This document shows, one piece after another, positions 8,177 to 17,101 of a stretch of 47,900 nt of DNA (positions are counted from its first letter, which is position 1; the number at the start of each line of letters is the position of its first letter). The stretch comes from an uncultured Phycisphaerales bacterium (GTDB lineage: Bacteria > Planctomycetota > Phycisphaerae > Tepidisphaerales > Tepidisphaeraceae). The notes below the pieces were generated by a model. It did not search any database. It was not told the origin of the DNA and worked only from the letters and a program-made list of their open reading frames with translations. The stretch covers positions 1 through 47,900 of the forward strand of contig CAIQIQ010000163.1 of the NCBI GenBank assembly GCA_903871935.1, written 5' to 3'. Position numbers and translations under genes: made by a program.

Positions 8177-8614
8177 ATGCGATGGCAGGTAACAGGCGTC
8201 AGTTCCCTGACCGGTGTTGAGCAAACCGCTGTGGTAGAGGCCGATGATGCCAAAGGTGCGGCGGCCATGGCCAAGGAAAAGGGCATCCTGGCAATGAGCG
8301 CAACACCGATAGGGCCATCAGCAACCGTACAAGCGCCGCCCTTGATCTACGCCAGTGCCAAGAGCGAGGTGGAACCGCCTCTACAGCCCCAGGCGCCCCT
8401 GTATTCGGGGCTCCTCATCACTTCGCTCCTTTGCCTCGTCGTTGGCGGCGTATGCGCTGCCGCAGGGGCGTATCTGCTTCTGGACGTCGCCGCAGAGACC
8501 GAACTGCGGATCCTGGCGATACCCTTGGTCCTCGGTGGCATCCTGGCTTGTCTCGCGGCTTTTGCCGGCCAGGCCCTGCGCGACATTGCCCGCAATGGCT
8601 GGCGGAAGAACTAG
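8177..8614 (+). CDS. Uncharacterised two-helix membrane protein
   Basis: 145 residues. The first 45 (MRWQVTGVSSLTGVEQTAVV onward, with AKEKGI) resemble the small alpha/beta module found at the start of type II secretion F/E proteins. The similarity is weak and is an impression only. A Pro-rich linker and two hydrophobic helices (about 75-100 and 112-132) follow, then a basic tail. AGGAAAGG about 9 bases upstream supports the ATG. It lies 23 bases after the ABC exporter and is probably co-transcribed with it. Function unknown. Confidence 0.7.
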   Translation: MRWQVTGVSSLTGVEQTAVVEADDAKGAAAMAKEKGILAMSATPIGPSATVQAPPLIYASAKSEVEPPLQPQAPLYSGLLITSLLCLVVGGVCAAAGAYLLLDVAAETELRILAIPLVLGGILACLAAFAGQALRDIARNGWRKN

Positions 8615-8622
8615 TTGACAGT

Positions 8623-8651
8623 AGAGCGATCTGCCAGAGACAGGCCGCTCT
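8623..8651 (+). terminator. Possible terminator hairpin without a T-tract
   Basis: AGAGCG/CGCTCT plus an inner CTG/CAG form an interrupted stem 8 bases after the preceding stop. No run of T follows, so it may be an RNA-stability hairpin rather than an intrinsic terminator. Confidence 0.3.
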
Positions 8652-8758
8652 TGCGTAGCTGCCCGGTCCAAGTGTACTTTAACCTCGTCTGATGCGCTAT
8701 CCGTCCGTGGCACGCTCCACTTTGCAGCGGACGTTCTCAGTAATTGAGGAGATACTCC

Positions 8759-11482
8759 ATGAAACGATCCTTGGTCTTGACCCTTCTGACATCGGTGTTG
8801 GGAACAGTCGCCACCGCACAAACATTGGAAATCGACAAGGGGCTTGTCACTCGCGCTGATACACTCAAGGCGACGCTGCAGTTCAAGGATCCCCTGCCCG
8901 GAGATGGCAAGCTGACGTGGCGCTGGACTGACTGCTGGGGACGCACCGTCGCCGCGGAAACACAGCCGGTGAAGGTAGATGGCGTTCGCGTCGCCTTTTC
9001 CCTGCCTCTGGCGCGTGCCCTCGCTATGCAGAACTACCTCGAAGGCGAACTGCAGGTCGGCCAGACCACGCTCAAGTTTCCCAAGACCGAGTTTTTCGTC
9101 ACGCCCCCTGCAGTGTGGGATGACTACCAGGTCATCATGTACTACGCCTACCCCAAACCCGCACAGCAGTGGGCACTGCGCGATGCGGGGATCACCGCCG
9201 GGCAGATACAGTCCTCAAACACCCAGAAACGCGATGGCGCCGGCAATTGGCTCCCGTATGATTACCCCTACTATTGCGACCAGATCGCCACCTCCTTCTA
9301 TGCCGCATATCATACTCCCGCGCAAGAACCCAAGGAGAAGGCGTTGATCGACGCCAAAGAACTGTACAAGAAGGATCGCTCCAGCAAGGAAGCGTTCTAC
9401 CGCAAACCCAGCCTCAGCGACCCCCAGGCACTCGCGGCCGCCGTTACCCGCATCCGCACCGCAGTTACCAATCACATGCGTGCCAAGCCGCTGGCCTACG
9501 CGCACACCGACGAAGGTGGTGTCGCCGACCTGGTGAGCGCATGGGATTTCGACTTTTCTCCAGTTGCGCTTGACGCCATGCGCAAGTGGCTGCTCGAACA
9601 ATACAACTCGCTCGATGCGATCAACGCCGAATGGGGCACGAAGTTCGCGAAGATTGAGGACGTCGTGCCGCTGTCAACCGATGAAATGATGGCTCGCGGC
9701 GATGACAATCTCTCGCCCTGGGCGGACCACCGCGCGTTCATGAATCATGCCTTTGCCGATGCCCTGCTCGCCGGCAGCAAAGCCGGGCACGAAATGGACA
9801 AGGATGCTCGTCTTGGCCTGCTGGGTTGCCAGATGCCCGCGGCCTTTGGTGGGTACGACTACTGGCTCTTGTCACAGGTCATGGATTTCGTCGAGCCGTA
9901 TAACATCGGCAACAACCGGGAGATTTGGCGCTCGTTCGCGCCGCACAAACCGGCCATGACCACGGGGTTCGGATTCGGAGACTTCGAGGTCTGGCGTCTC
10001 TGGTATCAGGCGCTGCACGGTGATCAGGGGATCATCATCTACGATGAGAAGAACCAATATCTGGACGCGGATGCCAAGCTCACGAAGATGGCGTCGGAAA
10101 TCGCGCCAACCTACAAGGAACTCACGAGCGGCATCGTCAAGCAACTCCACTACATGCTGCAACCGCCGGAGCAGGTCGCCATTCACTATAGCCAGCCGTC
10201 GATTACCGCGCACTGGATGTTCGAGGCGCGTCCCGGTGGGCAGGCCTGGGTAAATCGCGGCTCAGGGACCGAACGCCGGCAATCTCCGTTCCTTCGCCTG
10301 CGTGAATCGTGGGTGAAGCTGTTGGAGGACAATCAGGAGCCATACGGGTTCGCCGCATATGCCCAGTTGGAAGACGGCGCATTTGCCACCAGTCCGGCAC
10401 GCGTACTCGTGCTGCCGCAGTCTGTTGCCATGTCCACGAAAGAATGCCAGGCGGCGCGCGATTTGGTGGCCCGTGGAGGCACCGTGATCGCAGACTGCCG
10501 CACCGCGCTCATGGACGAACACTGCAAAGCGCTGCCCAAGGGCCAACTCGACGATCTCTTCGGCATCGAACGCTCGAACACGAAGTTTGAACCCGGCCCC
10601 GCCGGACTCTCGCCGGCTGCCGTGGATCGGGCGCTGGTGCCATGGGACCACGCCGCCACGCTTGAGAAGGTCACGGCGGCGGAACCGGGCGTGAAAGCGG
10701 GCACAGGCACCGCTCTTTACCACGACACCAACGGGACACCCGCTGTCATCGTGCGCCGACATGGCAAAGGGATGACGATCTACCTCAATGCGGTGGTGAC
10801 CGATTACCACCGGTGGCGTCTGAAACCGCCCGAAGGTGATGCACTACAGGCCCTGGTCGCGTCGATCCTGAAGGACGCCGTTCCGACAAACGCCTTTACT
10901 GTGACGGCCGGCGGTAAGCCCGTTGCAGGTGTTGAGGTCTATCCGTTTGCATCCGGCGACCTGAAGATCCTCGCAATCCATCGCAACTATCAACTTCGCG
11001 TCAATGAGCTGGGCCCGCCCGAATACCAGAAACAGGATGCGTTGGAGCGGCCGCTCGATCTGACGGTGAATCTGGGCGGCGAATACTGCGTCTACGACAC
11101 GCGCAGCGGCAAGTACCTCGGCAAGAAGAGTTCTGCGACATTCTCGCTGGACAAGTACCAGCCGACGATTCTGACGCTGCTGCCCAAACCGGCTCAGGCG
11201 CTTAGAATCGACGCTGCCGGACAGACGACCGGCGGCGAACTGGTGAACGTGAAGCTGACGCTGGTAGCGCCAAGCGTTGGCGACACACACGCATTCCGTG
11301 TGCTGGTGAAAGGACCGAATGGCAAGGAGATCCTGCCGCTGACAAGAACACTGGTCGCACCCAAGGGACAGGTCGCATTCCAAATCCCCATCGCTGTCAG
11401 CGATGCCCCCGGCAGCTATACGCTGTCCGCCCGAGACGTCGCAACCGGCGTAAGCGCAGAACAGAATATCTTGGTCAGGTAA
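8759..11482 (+). CDS. Secreted GH42-like beta-galactosidase-family protein
   Basis: 907 residues with a signal peptide (MKRSLVLTLLTSVLGTVATA, then QTLE). A beta domain (about 25-120) precedes a TIM-barrel region. The barrel includes SPVALDAMRKWLLEQYNSLD and INAEWGTKF, a hallmark of GH42-like enzymes. Candidate catalytic carboxylates are the Glu in HTDEGG (about 252) and the Glu in FVEPYN (about 377). A trimerisation-like Rossmann segment (VLVLPQSVAMSTKE then GGTVIAD) and C-terminal beta domains follow. It presumably acts on exported or periplasmic oligosaccharides; specificity is not readable. Start 8759 is set by GAGGAGA and the signal peptide. It opens a four-gene run of secreted proteins; the next gene follows after 30 bases. 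Confidence 0.78.
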   Translation: MKRSLVLTLLTSVLGTVATAQTLEIDKGLVTRADTLKATLQFKDPLPGDGKLTWRWTDCWGRTVAAETQPVKVDGVRVAFSLPLARALAMQNYLEGELQVGQTTLKFPKTEFFVTPPAVWDDYQVIMYYAYPKPAQQWALRDAGITAGQIQSSNTQKRDGAGNWLPYDYPYYCDQIATSFYAAYHTPAQEPKEKALIDAKELYKKDRSSKEAFYRKPSLSDPQALAAAVTRIRTAVTNHMRAKPLAYAHTDEGGVADLVSAWDFDFSPVALDAMRKWLLEQYNSLDAINAEWGTKFAKIEDVVPLSTDEMMARGDDNLSPWADHRAFMNHAFADALLAGSKAGHEMDKDARLGLLGCQMPAAFGGYDYWLLSQVMDFVEPYNIGNNREIWRSFAPHKPAMTTGFGFGDFEVWRLWYQALHGDQGIIIYDEKNQYLDADAKLTKMASEIAPTYKELTSGIVKQLHYMLQPPEQVAIHYSQPSITAHWMFEARPGGQAWVNRGSGTERRQSPFLRLRESWVKLLEDNQEPYGFAAYAQLEDGAFATSPARVLVLPQSVAMSTKECQAARDLVARGGTVIADCRTALMDEHCKALPKGQLDDLFGIERSNTKFEPGPAGLSPAAVDRALVPWDHAATLEKVTAAEPGVKAGTGTALYHDTNGTPAVIVRRHGKGMTIYLNAVVTDYHRWRLKPPEGDALQALVASILKDAVPTNAFTVTAGGKPVAGVEVYPFASGDLKILAIHRNYQLRVNELGPPEYQKQDALERPLDLTVNLGGEYCVYDTRSGKYLGKKSSATFSLDKYQPTILTLLPKPAQALRIDAAGQTTGGELVNVKLTLVAPSVGDTHAFRVLVKGPNGKEILPLTRTLVAPKGQVAFQIPIAVSDAPGSYTLSARDVATGVSAEQNILVR

Positions 11483-11512
11483 GAGCGCAAACTTCGGAAG
11501 ACAGAGGATCCT

Positions 11513-12670
11513 ATGCGGCATTTGACGGTGCTTGTTGCGTTCCTGTTCGTCTTGCTTGCCTCGTGGCCGACCGCGGCGCACGCGGGCAATGATATCATCA
11601 CCAACGGCGATTTCAGCTCCGGCGCAACCGGCTGGTCCGAGCTCGGCGCCGATGACAAGCACGTCGCCGAGGTGACCAAACTACCTGACGGCACACCGGT
11701 GCTCCACCTGGCCCGCCTCGTCGAAAAGGCCGACGCCCGCGGAGTGCAGTTCAATTTGAAGTTTAAGCCCCAGACCCTCTACCGCCTGGCGGTGACCATT
11801 CGCGGCACTGCGCCGTGTCAGGTCAACCTGCGACCTTCCTCTGCCGCTGATCCCAGGTACTTCGATCTGTGCCGGAGCTGGGCTACCTCCGCTGCGCCCC
11901 TTGATGTTACTGCCTCGCTGGTCACGCGCGAGTTTTGGTTTGACTCCGGGCTCAAGGCGCAGACCGCTTTTCTGGCCCTCGGAGTTGGCGGCGACGCGCC
12001 AGGCGAGGTTTTTGTCAGCCGCGCCGCCCTGACCGAGGAGCGGTCCACAGCACCCGACCCGGCCGAAACAGTGATCGCCCACATCGGCGACAGCATCACG
12101 GCCACGAGCTATCTGCCCTTTGACCGACGGATCGACGTCCTCTTGGACGCCATGTGCCTGAAGGAATTCCCCGGCCGCCGCGTCCGCAACATCAACCTCG
12201 GAGTGGACGGAGAGTCGGTGATCGAGCTCCTCGACAGCGGCCGTTACCAGTCCGCTATCAAGGAACACCTGGCCAAGATCGACATCGCCGTGATCCAATA
12301 CGGCGCCAATGACCGCCGCAAGTATGATGCCGCCGAGTTCCAGAAACGGCTGGGCGCGCTCTGCGACAAGCTCGCGGCCGATTACCCGGGAATTAGATTC
12401 GTAATCGGCACCGGACCCTACATGCACGGTGTCGATGCCTCCATCTTGAAACAGTACGCCCCGTACTGGCAGGCGTCCCGGGACCTGGCCGCGGAACGGT
12501 CGTTCCCCCTGGCCGATATCTACAAGGCCTTCGAGGCGCAACACGACATCGCACTCACGCGCAAGGTCGGTGACATTCATCCCAGCGTTGCCGGCGTGCA
12601 GGTCCGGGCTGAATGCGAGTTCGCGGCACTTCGCGTGCTCCTGGCCGCACCGGGCCAACACAAACCATGA
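11513..12670 (+). CDS. Secreted SGNH/GDSL hydrolase with N-terminal binding domain
   Basis: 385 residues; a signal peptide ends near TAAHAGND. Residues about 25-175 form a carbohydrate-binding-like beta sandwich (NGDFSSGATGWSE, a CBM opening). The hydrolase domain follows with block I IGDSIT (Ser nucleophile), block II NLGVDGES, block III YGANDRR and block V GDIHPS (Asp-His). These are the four SGNH oxyanion and catalytic elements, so it should be an active esterase, probably removing acyl groups from polysaccharides. AGAGGA sits 4 bases before the ATG. It is co-directional and 30 bases from the GH42-like gene, in line with deacylation coupled to glycan cleavage. Confidence 0.87.
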   Translation: MRHLTVLVAFLFVLLASWPTAAHAGNDIITNGDFSSGATGWSELGADDKHVAEVTKLPDGTPVLHLARLVEKADARGVQFNLKFKPQTLYRLAVTIRGTAPCQVNLRPSSAADPRYFDLCRSWATSAAPLDVTASLVTREFWFDSGLKAQTAFLALGVGGDAPGEVFVSRAALTEERSTAPDPAETVIAHIGDSITATSYLPFDRRIDVLLDAMCLKEFPGRRVRNINLGVDGESVIELLDSGRYQSAIKEHLAKIDIAVIQYGANDRRKYDAAEFQKRLGALCDKLAADYPGIRFVIGTGPYMHGVDASILKQYAPYWQASRDLAAERSFPLADIYKAFEAQHDIALTRKVGDIHPSVAGVQVRAECEFAALRVLLAAPGQHKP

Positions 12671-12764
12671 TCATCTGCTGGCGAAAGCTCGAATCGTGCG
12701 GTATGTAACGGGTATCGAGATGGCTATGGGTAAACGTATCAGCCAACGGTTCGAGGAGCACACA

Positions 12765-14780
12765 ATGATGAGCGGTCTGATTGTCCTGGTGATTGTCGCA
12801 TTTCTGGTCGCCCCTTCATTCGCACAGACGGCATCACAGCCGGGCCCGTCGGCCGCGCCAGCCAATATCATGGGGGATCACCTTCGACAGCAGATCCACA
12901 ACGCGCTGGCGGCCCGGCAACAAGAGTATGAAGCACTCAAGACGCCTGAGCAAATCACCGCCTACCAGCAGCGGCGGCGCAGTGCCATGATCGAGGCCTT
13001 GGGAGGCTTTCCCGAAAAGACCCCCCTGAACGCCAAAGTAACAGGTAAGATTCAATGCGACGGCTATCGCATAGAGAAAGTCCTCTTCGAGAGCCGCTCG
13101 GGGTTGGTCGTGAGCGCCCTGCTCTATCTGCCCGATGCCGCGCCGCCCTACGCAGCGTCACTTGTTCCCTGCGGCCACAGCGAGAACGGCAAGGCGTACG
13201 AATCCTATCAGCAGGCCTCCATCCTGCTGGCACGCAATGGCATTGCGGCGTTGTGCTACGATCCGCCGGGCCAAGGCGAACGATCGCAGATCTTTGACCA
13301 GCAGGGCAAACCGTCACTGGGCCCCACCGTCCAGCACACCCTGATTGGCACCGGCAGCATCCTGCTGGGTCGGAACATCGCGGCCGACCTGGTCTGGGAT
13401 GGCATCCGCGCGATTGACTACCTGCAGAGCCGCAGCGACATCGACGCTTCACGCATCGTCTGCACCGGCAACAGCGGCGGCGGCACGCAGACCAGCTACC
13501 TCATGGCGCTCGACACGAGGATCATCTGCGCTGTCCCCTGCTGCTACCTGACCTCCTTCGCTCGACTCGTCGATACGATCGGCCCACAGGATGCCGAGCA
13601 GAATCTCTACGGCCAACTCGCCTTCGGATTGGAGCACGCCGACTACGCCATCCTGATGGCTCCCCGACCGCTGATGTTTGGCATCGCCACCCAGGACTTT
13701 TTCGATGTCAGTGGCTCCTGGGACAACTTCCGCCAGACTAAGCGCATCTACACCAGGCTTGGCGTCCCCGAGCGCGTCGACATCGTCGAGGTGGACCTGC
13801 CGCACAATTTCGCGAGAGAACTGCGCATGCCAATGGTCCAGTGGATGCGCAGTTGGCTGTTCAACAAGCATGAACCGGTCGGCGAAGACAAGATTGCGGT
13901 CAAGCCCGATGCCGAATTGAACTGCACCCCAAAGGGCCAGGTCATGTGGCTGGATGGTGCCAGGTCACTGATTGATCTCAACAGCGAGATGGAGACGAAA
14001 CTAGCTCCAGGCCGCCGCGAGTTCTGGCAGAAGACGCCGCGGCCGCAGGTCCTGCAAAAGGTGCGTCAGATCACCGGCGTTCGCCCCTTAAGCGAGTTGC
14101 CGCTACCGGCATTTGAGACACTCAACCGAGAGCAGCGCGAAGGCTATACGCTCGCCAACGTGCTGCTGCGGCCGGAGAAAGACATCGCCCTGCCAGGGAT
14201 GCTCTTCGAACCAGCCAAGACCACCGGCGATGCCTGTCTCTACCTCAACGGAGGTGGCAAGGAAGTCGATGCGGCGCCCGGCGGGCCCATCGAGGCACTG
14301 GTACGACAGGGCCGGATTGTTCTTGCCGTCGATCTCCCAGGCATCCGCCAGGGCAGCAACGGCAACTCCGAATCGCCCTTTGGCCCCAATTTCAAGGACT
14401 TCTACATGGCCTATCTGCTGGGCCGCTCCTACCTGGGCATGCGGGTGGAGTACACTTTGGCCTGCGGGCAATTCCTGGCGCAGTACGGAGTCGCCGCTCA
14501 GGCGCCACGACCTGTGCACCTGGTGGGCATCGGCGAAGCCGGACCAGCGGCACTGCACGCGGCCGCCCTACAGCCGGACTTGTTCGTATCGCTCCGCCTC
14601 GATCGCTCGCTGCGCAGTTGGGCGGAGGTGGTCCGCTCACCGCTGAACCGCAACCAATTAATCAACGCCGTACACGGCGCCCTGCGGGTGTACGACCTGC
14701 CTGACCTGATAGCGGCCCTGCCGGTCGATAAGGTCCAGATCGTCGAGCCGCTCGGCCCGACGGGACAACAGGTAAAGTAG
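12765..14780 (+). CDS. Secreted two-domain alpha/beta hydrolase (acetylxylan-esterase-like)
   Basis: 671 residues starting MMSGLIVLVIVAFLVAPSFA, a signal peptide, with GAGGAG 6 bases before the ATG. The first hydrolase domain (about 70-375) has VPCGHSENGK, a CYDPPGQGE segment and the nucleophile elbow GNSGGG (Ser about 237). The DVSGSWDN and LPHNFARE segments could supply the acid and the His. A second, related domain (about 400-665) shows LYLNGGGK and AVDLPGIRQG but has GIGEAG (588-593) where an elbow would be, with no Ser, so it is probably non-catalytic. This layout recurs in planctomycete 'acetylxylan esterase' proteins. An in-frame extension upstream to 12570 overlaps the SGNH gene and is rejected. 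Confidence 0.82.
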   Translation: MMSGLIVLVIVAFLVAPSFAQTASQPGPSAAPANIMGDHLRQQIHNALAARQQEYEALKTPEQITAYQQRRRSAMIEALGGFPEKTPLNAKVTGKIQCDGYRIEKVLFESRSGLVVSALLYLPDAAPPYAASLVPCGHSENGKAYESYQQASILLARNGIAALCYDPPGQGERSQIFDQQGKPSLGPTVQHTLIGTGSILLGRNIAADLVWDGIRAIDYLQSRSDIDASRIVCTGNSGGGTQTSYLMALDTRIICAVPCCYLTSFARLVDTIGPQDAEQNLYGQLAFGLEHADYAILMAPRPLMFGIATQDFFDVSGSWDNFRQTKRIYTRLGVPERVDIVEVDLPHNFARELRMPMVQWMRSWLFNKHEPVGEDKIAVKPDAELNCTPKGQVMWLDGARSLIDLNSEMETKLAPGRREFWQKTPRPQVLQKVRQITGVRPLSELPLPAFETLNREQREGYTLANVLLRPEKDIALPGMLFEPAKTTGDACLYLNGGGKEVDAAPGGPIEALVRQGRIVLAVDLPGIRQGSNGNSESPFGPNFKDFYMAYLLGRSYLGMRVEYTLACGQFLAQYGVAAQAPRPVHLVGIGEAGPAALHAAALQPDLFVSLRLDRSLRSWAEVVRSPLNRNQLINAVHGALRVYDLPDLIAALPVDKVQIVEPLGPTGQQVK

Positions 14781-14937
14781 GATTGCATAGCGCAATCTAT
14801 CTCACGCCTGGCGCCCCGGTGCGGGGAGGTCCAGAGGCTCAACATTGCAGGCACAAACAGGTATCATCAGCAGGTGTGTCGGGTCTGGCACCGGTTGTCA
14901 GGCGGCACAATGATGCGGATCTTGAGGAGAATGTGAC

Positions 14938-16914
14938 ATGGCATACCGGAATCTGGTCAAGAGCCTGGCGGGCGCGGTGACGCTGCTGGGCGTAGCAGTC
15001 GGCGCTCGGGCTCAAGTGGTGAGTCACCTGAACGTCGTGTCGGACAAGTCGGAAGATGTATCGTCACCCGAAGCGTGGAAAAAAACGTACATCAAGGATG
15101 GCATGGGCGACCAGGACAAGGCCATCGCCGTGTTCAACACTCTGGTCCGATACCGCCAGCAGGCCGCTCCGCCGCAGGAAGATCTCCAACTCGGGTGCGT
15201 GCACGATCCGCTCAAGACGATCCATGTCTATGGCTACGGCATGTGCTGCTGCGCCAGCGGTGAAGTTTCGGGCCTGGTCCGCTACCTGGGCTACCAGGCT
15301 CGCGGTCGGATCATCAACGCGCACAGCGTTCCGGAGATGATGTACAACGACACCTGGCACCTCATCGACTGCTCGGTGATGAATTACCACATCAACGACA
15401 AAGGCGAACTGGCCAGCGTGGATGAAATCCACAAGGCCGTCATGGACTGGTCGGCACAGCACCCCGATCTGGCAAACAACGAAGCCAAGCTCCGTGCCTT
15501 TGGGAAAGACGGCGGATGGAAGAACGGACCGGCGCTTATGGCGCGTGGACCCCGTGCCGAAGAGTTCTTCGGTAAGGATGGAACCAACACGGCCGGCTGG
15601 CATGGCTGGCACAGCAACATGCAGGAGTATTACTGGAAGCCGGGCAAGGCTGACCTTGGCGCCATCTATGAGTACTCCGTGTCCATGGGCTACCAGCTCA
15701 ACGTGCAGCTCCGCCCGGGCGAGAAAATCACCCGCAACTTCTTCAGCCGCGGCATCCAATACACCAACAACATGGCTCAGGGCGATTACAACTCCATGCA
15801 GGACCGCAAAGTCCTGGGCATCCAAACCAAGCTCGGCGATCGCGCTCCTGGAAGAGTCGGCGACGGAACGTTCCAGTGGAACGTGCCACTCAAGCTCGAC
15901 ACACTCAAGACCGTGGCGCTGACCGCTGATAATCTGGGCGCGGGCGCACCCGCTGGCGTCACGCTCGCGGATGCGGCCAAGCCGGCCGTCCTCGTCCTGC
16001 GTTTCCCCAGCAGCTACGTCTATGTGATGGGCGAGGCGGCGATCGCGGCAAACGTCGCCCAGGGTGGATCGATCACGGTATTGTTCAGCGAGAATAACGG
16101 CATGGACTGGAAACCGGTCGCCAAGATCGACAAGTCCGGCGAACAGAAACTCGCACTGACCGACCTCATCAAGCGGCGCTACGACTACCAGCTCAAGTTC
16201 GAACTCGTCGGCGCTGGCACCAGCCTGACGTCCCTCAAGACGACCAACGACTTCCAGTGCTCGCAGGCCGCCCTTCCCACCATCGCCGAAGGCAAGAACA
16301 CCATCAACTTCAGCGCTGGCCCGCAGGAAGGCACCATCACGCTCGAAGGCAGCACCAACGCCGCCGAGGTCAAGGGCAAGCAGATCGCCATGATGGATTA
16401 CCATCCCAAGCTCACCGGCTTGAATCCCCACCTGCTGGGTGTCGGCGATTCGGGCAGCGGCGAGGGCATCTTCACGGTCAAGACGCCCGGCGATATGACT
16501 CGGGTGCGAGTCAACTCCACGTTCCGCGCTCGTGACGCCAAGGACCAGTACACCGTGCAGGTCAGTTTCGATGGCGGCAAGACCTTCACCGAAGCCGGCA
16601 AGATGGTCGGGCCCACCGGTTCGGGCTCAAGCAAATACATGGTGGTTGACAACGTCCCGGCCGGCGTGAAAGAGGCACAGGTCAAGCTCATTGGCCAGCA
16701 GCGCAATACCGCATGCCTGTTCAGCCTTCGGATTGATGCTGACTATAAGGAGCCCGCAGGCGTCTTTAGGCCGGTGAAGATCACCTATGCATGGGATGAG
16801 AACGGCCAGACCAAGACCAACGAGTACGTGGCCCAGGCGCCCCAGGCGACGTACACCATCGCCTGCGGCCCCAAGGCGCGGGTGAAGAGCTACACGATGG
16901 AACTGGCCCAGTAA
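14938..16914 (+). CDS. Secreted transglutaminase-like protein with C-terminal beta domains
   Basis: 658 residues with a signal peptide (VTLLGVAVGARAQ). Residues about 60-150 carry the transglutaminase/papain-like triad: a Cys in GYGMCCCASG (C103 by alignment to the family), a His in NAHSVPEMM (H129) and an Asp in WHLIDCS (D144). The rest (about 200-658) is beta-rich with SGSGEGIFTV, fibronectin-like and sialidase-like stretches (VSFDGGKTFTEAGK). Such domains act as proteases, amidases or cross-linkers; a glycan-associated peptide or surface protein is a possible substrate, which is inference. GGAG 8 bases upstream of the ATG is strong. Last gene of the four-gene secreted run; a terminator hairpin follows. 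Confidence 0.8.
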   Translation: MAYRNLVKSLAGAVTLLGVAVGARAQVVSHLNVVSDKSEDVSSPEAWKKTYIKDGMGDQDKAIAVFNTLVRYRQQAAPPQEDLQLGCVHDPLKTIHVYGYGMCCCASGEVSGLVRYLGYQARGRIINAHSVPEMMYNDTWHLIDCSVMNYHINDKGELASVDEIHKAVMDWSAQHPDLANNEAKLRAFGKDGGWKNGPALMARGPRAEEFFGKDGTNTAGWHGWHSNMQEYYWKPGKADLGAIYEYSVSMGYQLNVQLRPGEKITRNFFSRGIQYTNNMAQGDYNSMQDRKVLGIQTKLGDRAPGRVGDGTFQWNVPLKLDTLKTVALTADNLGAGAPAGVTLADAAKPAVLVLRFPSSYVYVMGEAAIAANVAQGGSITVLFSENNGMDWKPVAKIDKSGEQKLALTDLIKRRYDYQLKFELVGAGTSLTSLKTTNDFQCSQAALPTIAEGKNTINFSAGPQEGTITLEGSTNAAEVKGKQIAMMDYHPKLTGLNPHLLGVGDSGSGEGIFTVKTPGDMTRVRVNSTFRARDAKDQYTVQVSFDGGKTFTEAGKMVGPTGSGSSKYMVVDNVPAGVKEAQVKLIGQQRNTACLFSLRIDADYKEPAGVFRPVKITYAWDENGQTKTNEYVAQAPQATYTIACGPKARVKSYTMELAQ

Positions 16915-16976
16915 GCGATAGCATGCCAACGGCGAGCGCGAAACAGCGATCGCTGGTAAGCATCGAAGAAGCACAA

Positions 16977-17015
16977 CGGGGCGGCGGCAACAAATGCCGC
17001 CGCTCCGTCTTTCGT
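16977..17015 (+). terminator. Intrinsic terminator after the secreted four-gene run
   Basis: A 13-bp stem with one G-T pair (16977-16989 with 16995-17007) closes a five-base ACAAA loop and is followed by TCTTTCGTT. It lies 62 bases after the transglutaminase-like stop, and 95 bases before the next gene. The T-tract is imperfect but the stem is very stable. Confidence 0.75.
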
Positions 17016-17101
17016 TGATTGCACAGTGCCGACAGGCCAGTGGTTGTCTTGTCTCCGCTTGCGTGGTTAGATAGGCTTGCCTGGAACACGAAGGGAGCCA
17101 A

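Noticed and set aside
15064..16431. Minus-strand open frame of 455 codons
   Set aside because: Antisense shadow of the transglutaminase-like gene.
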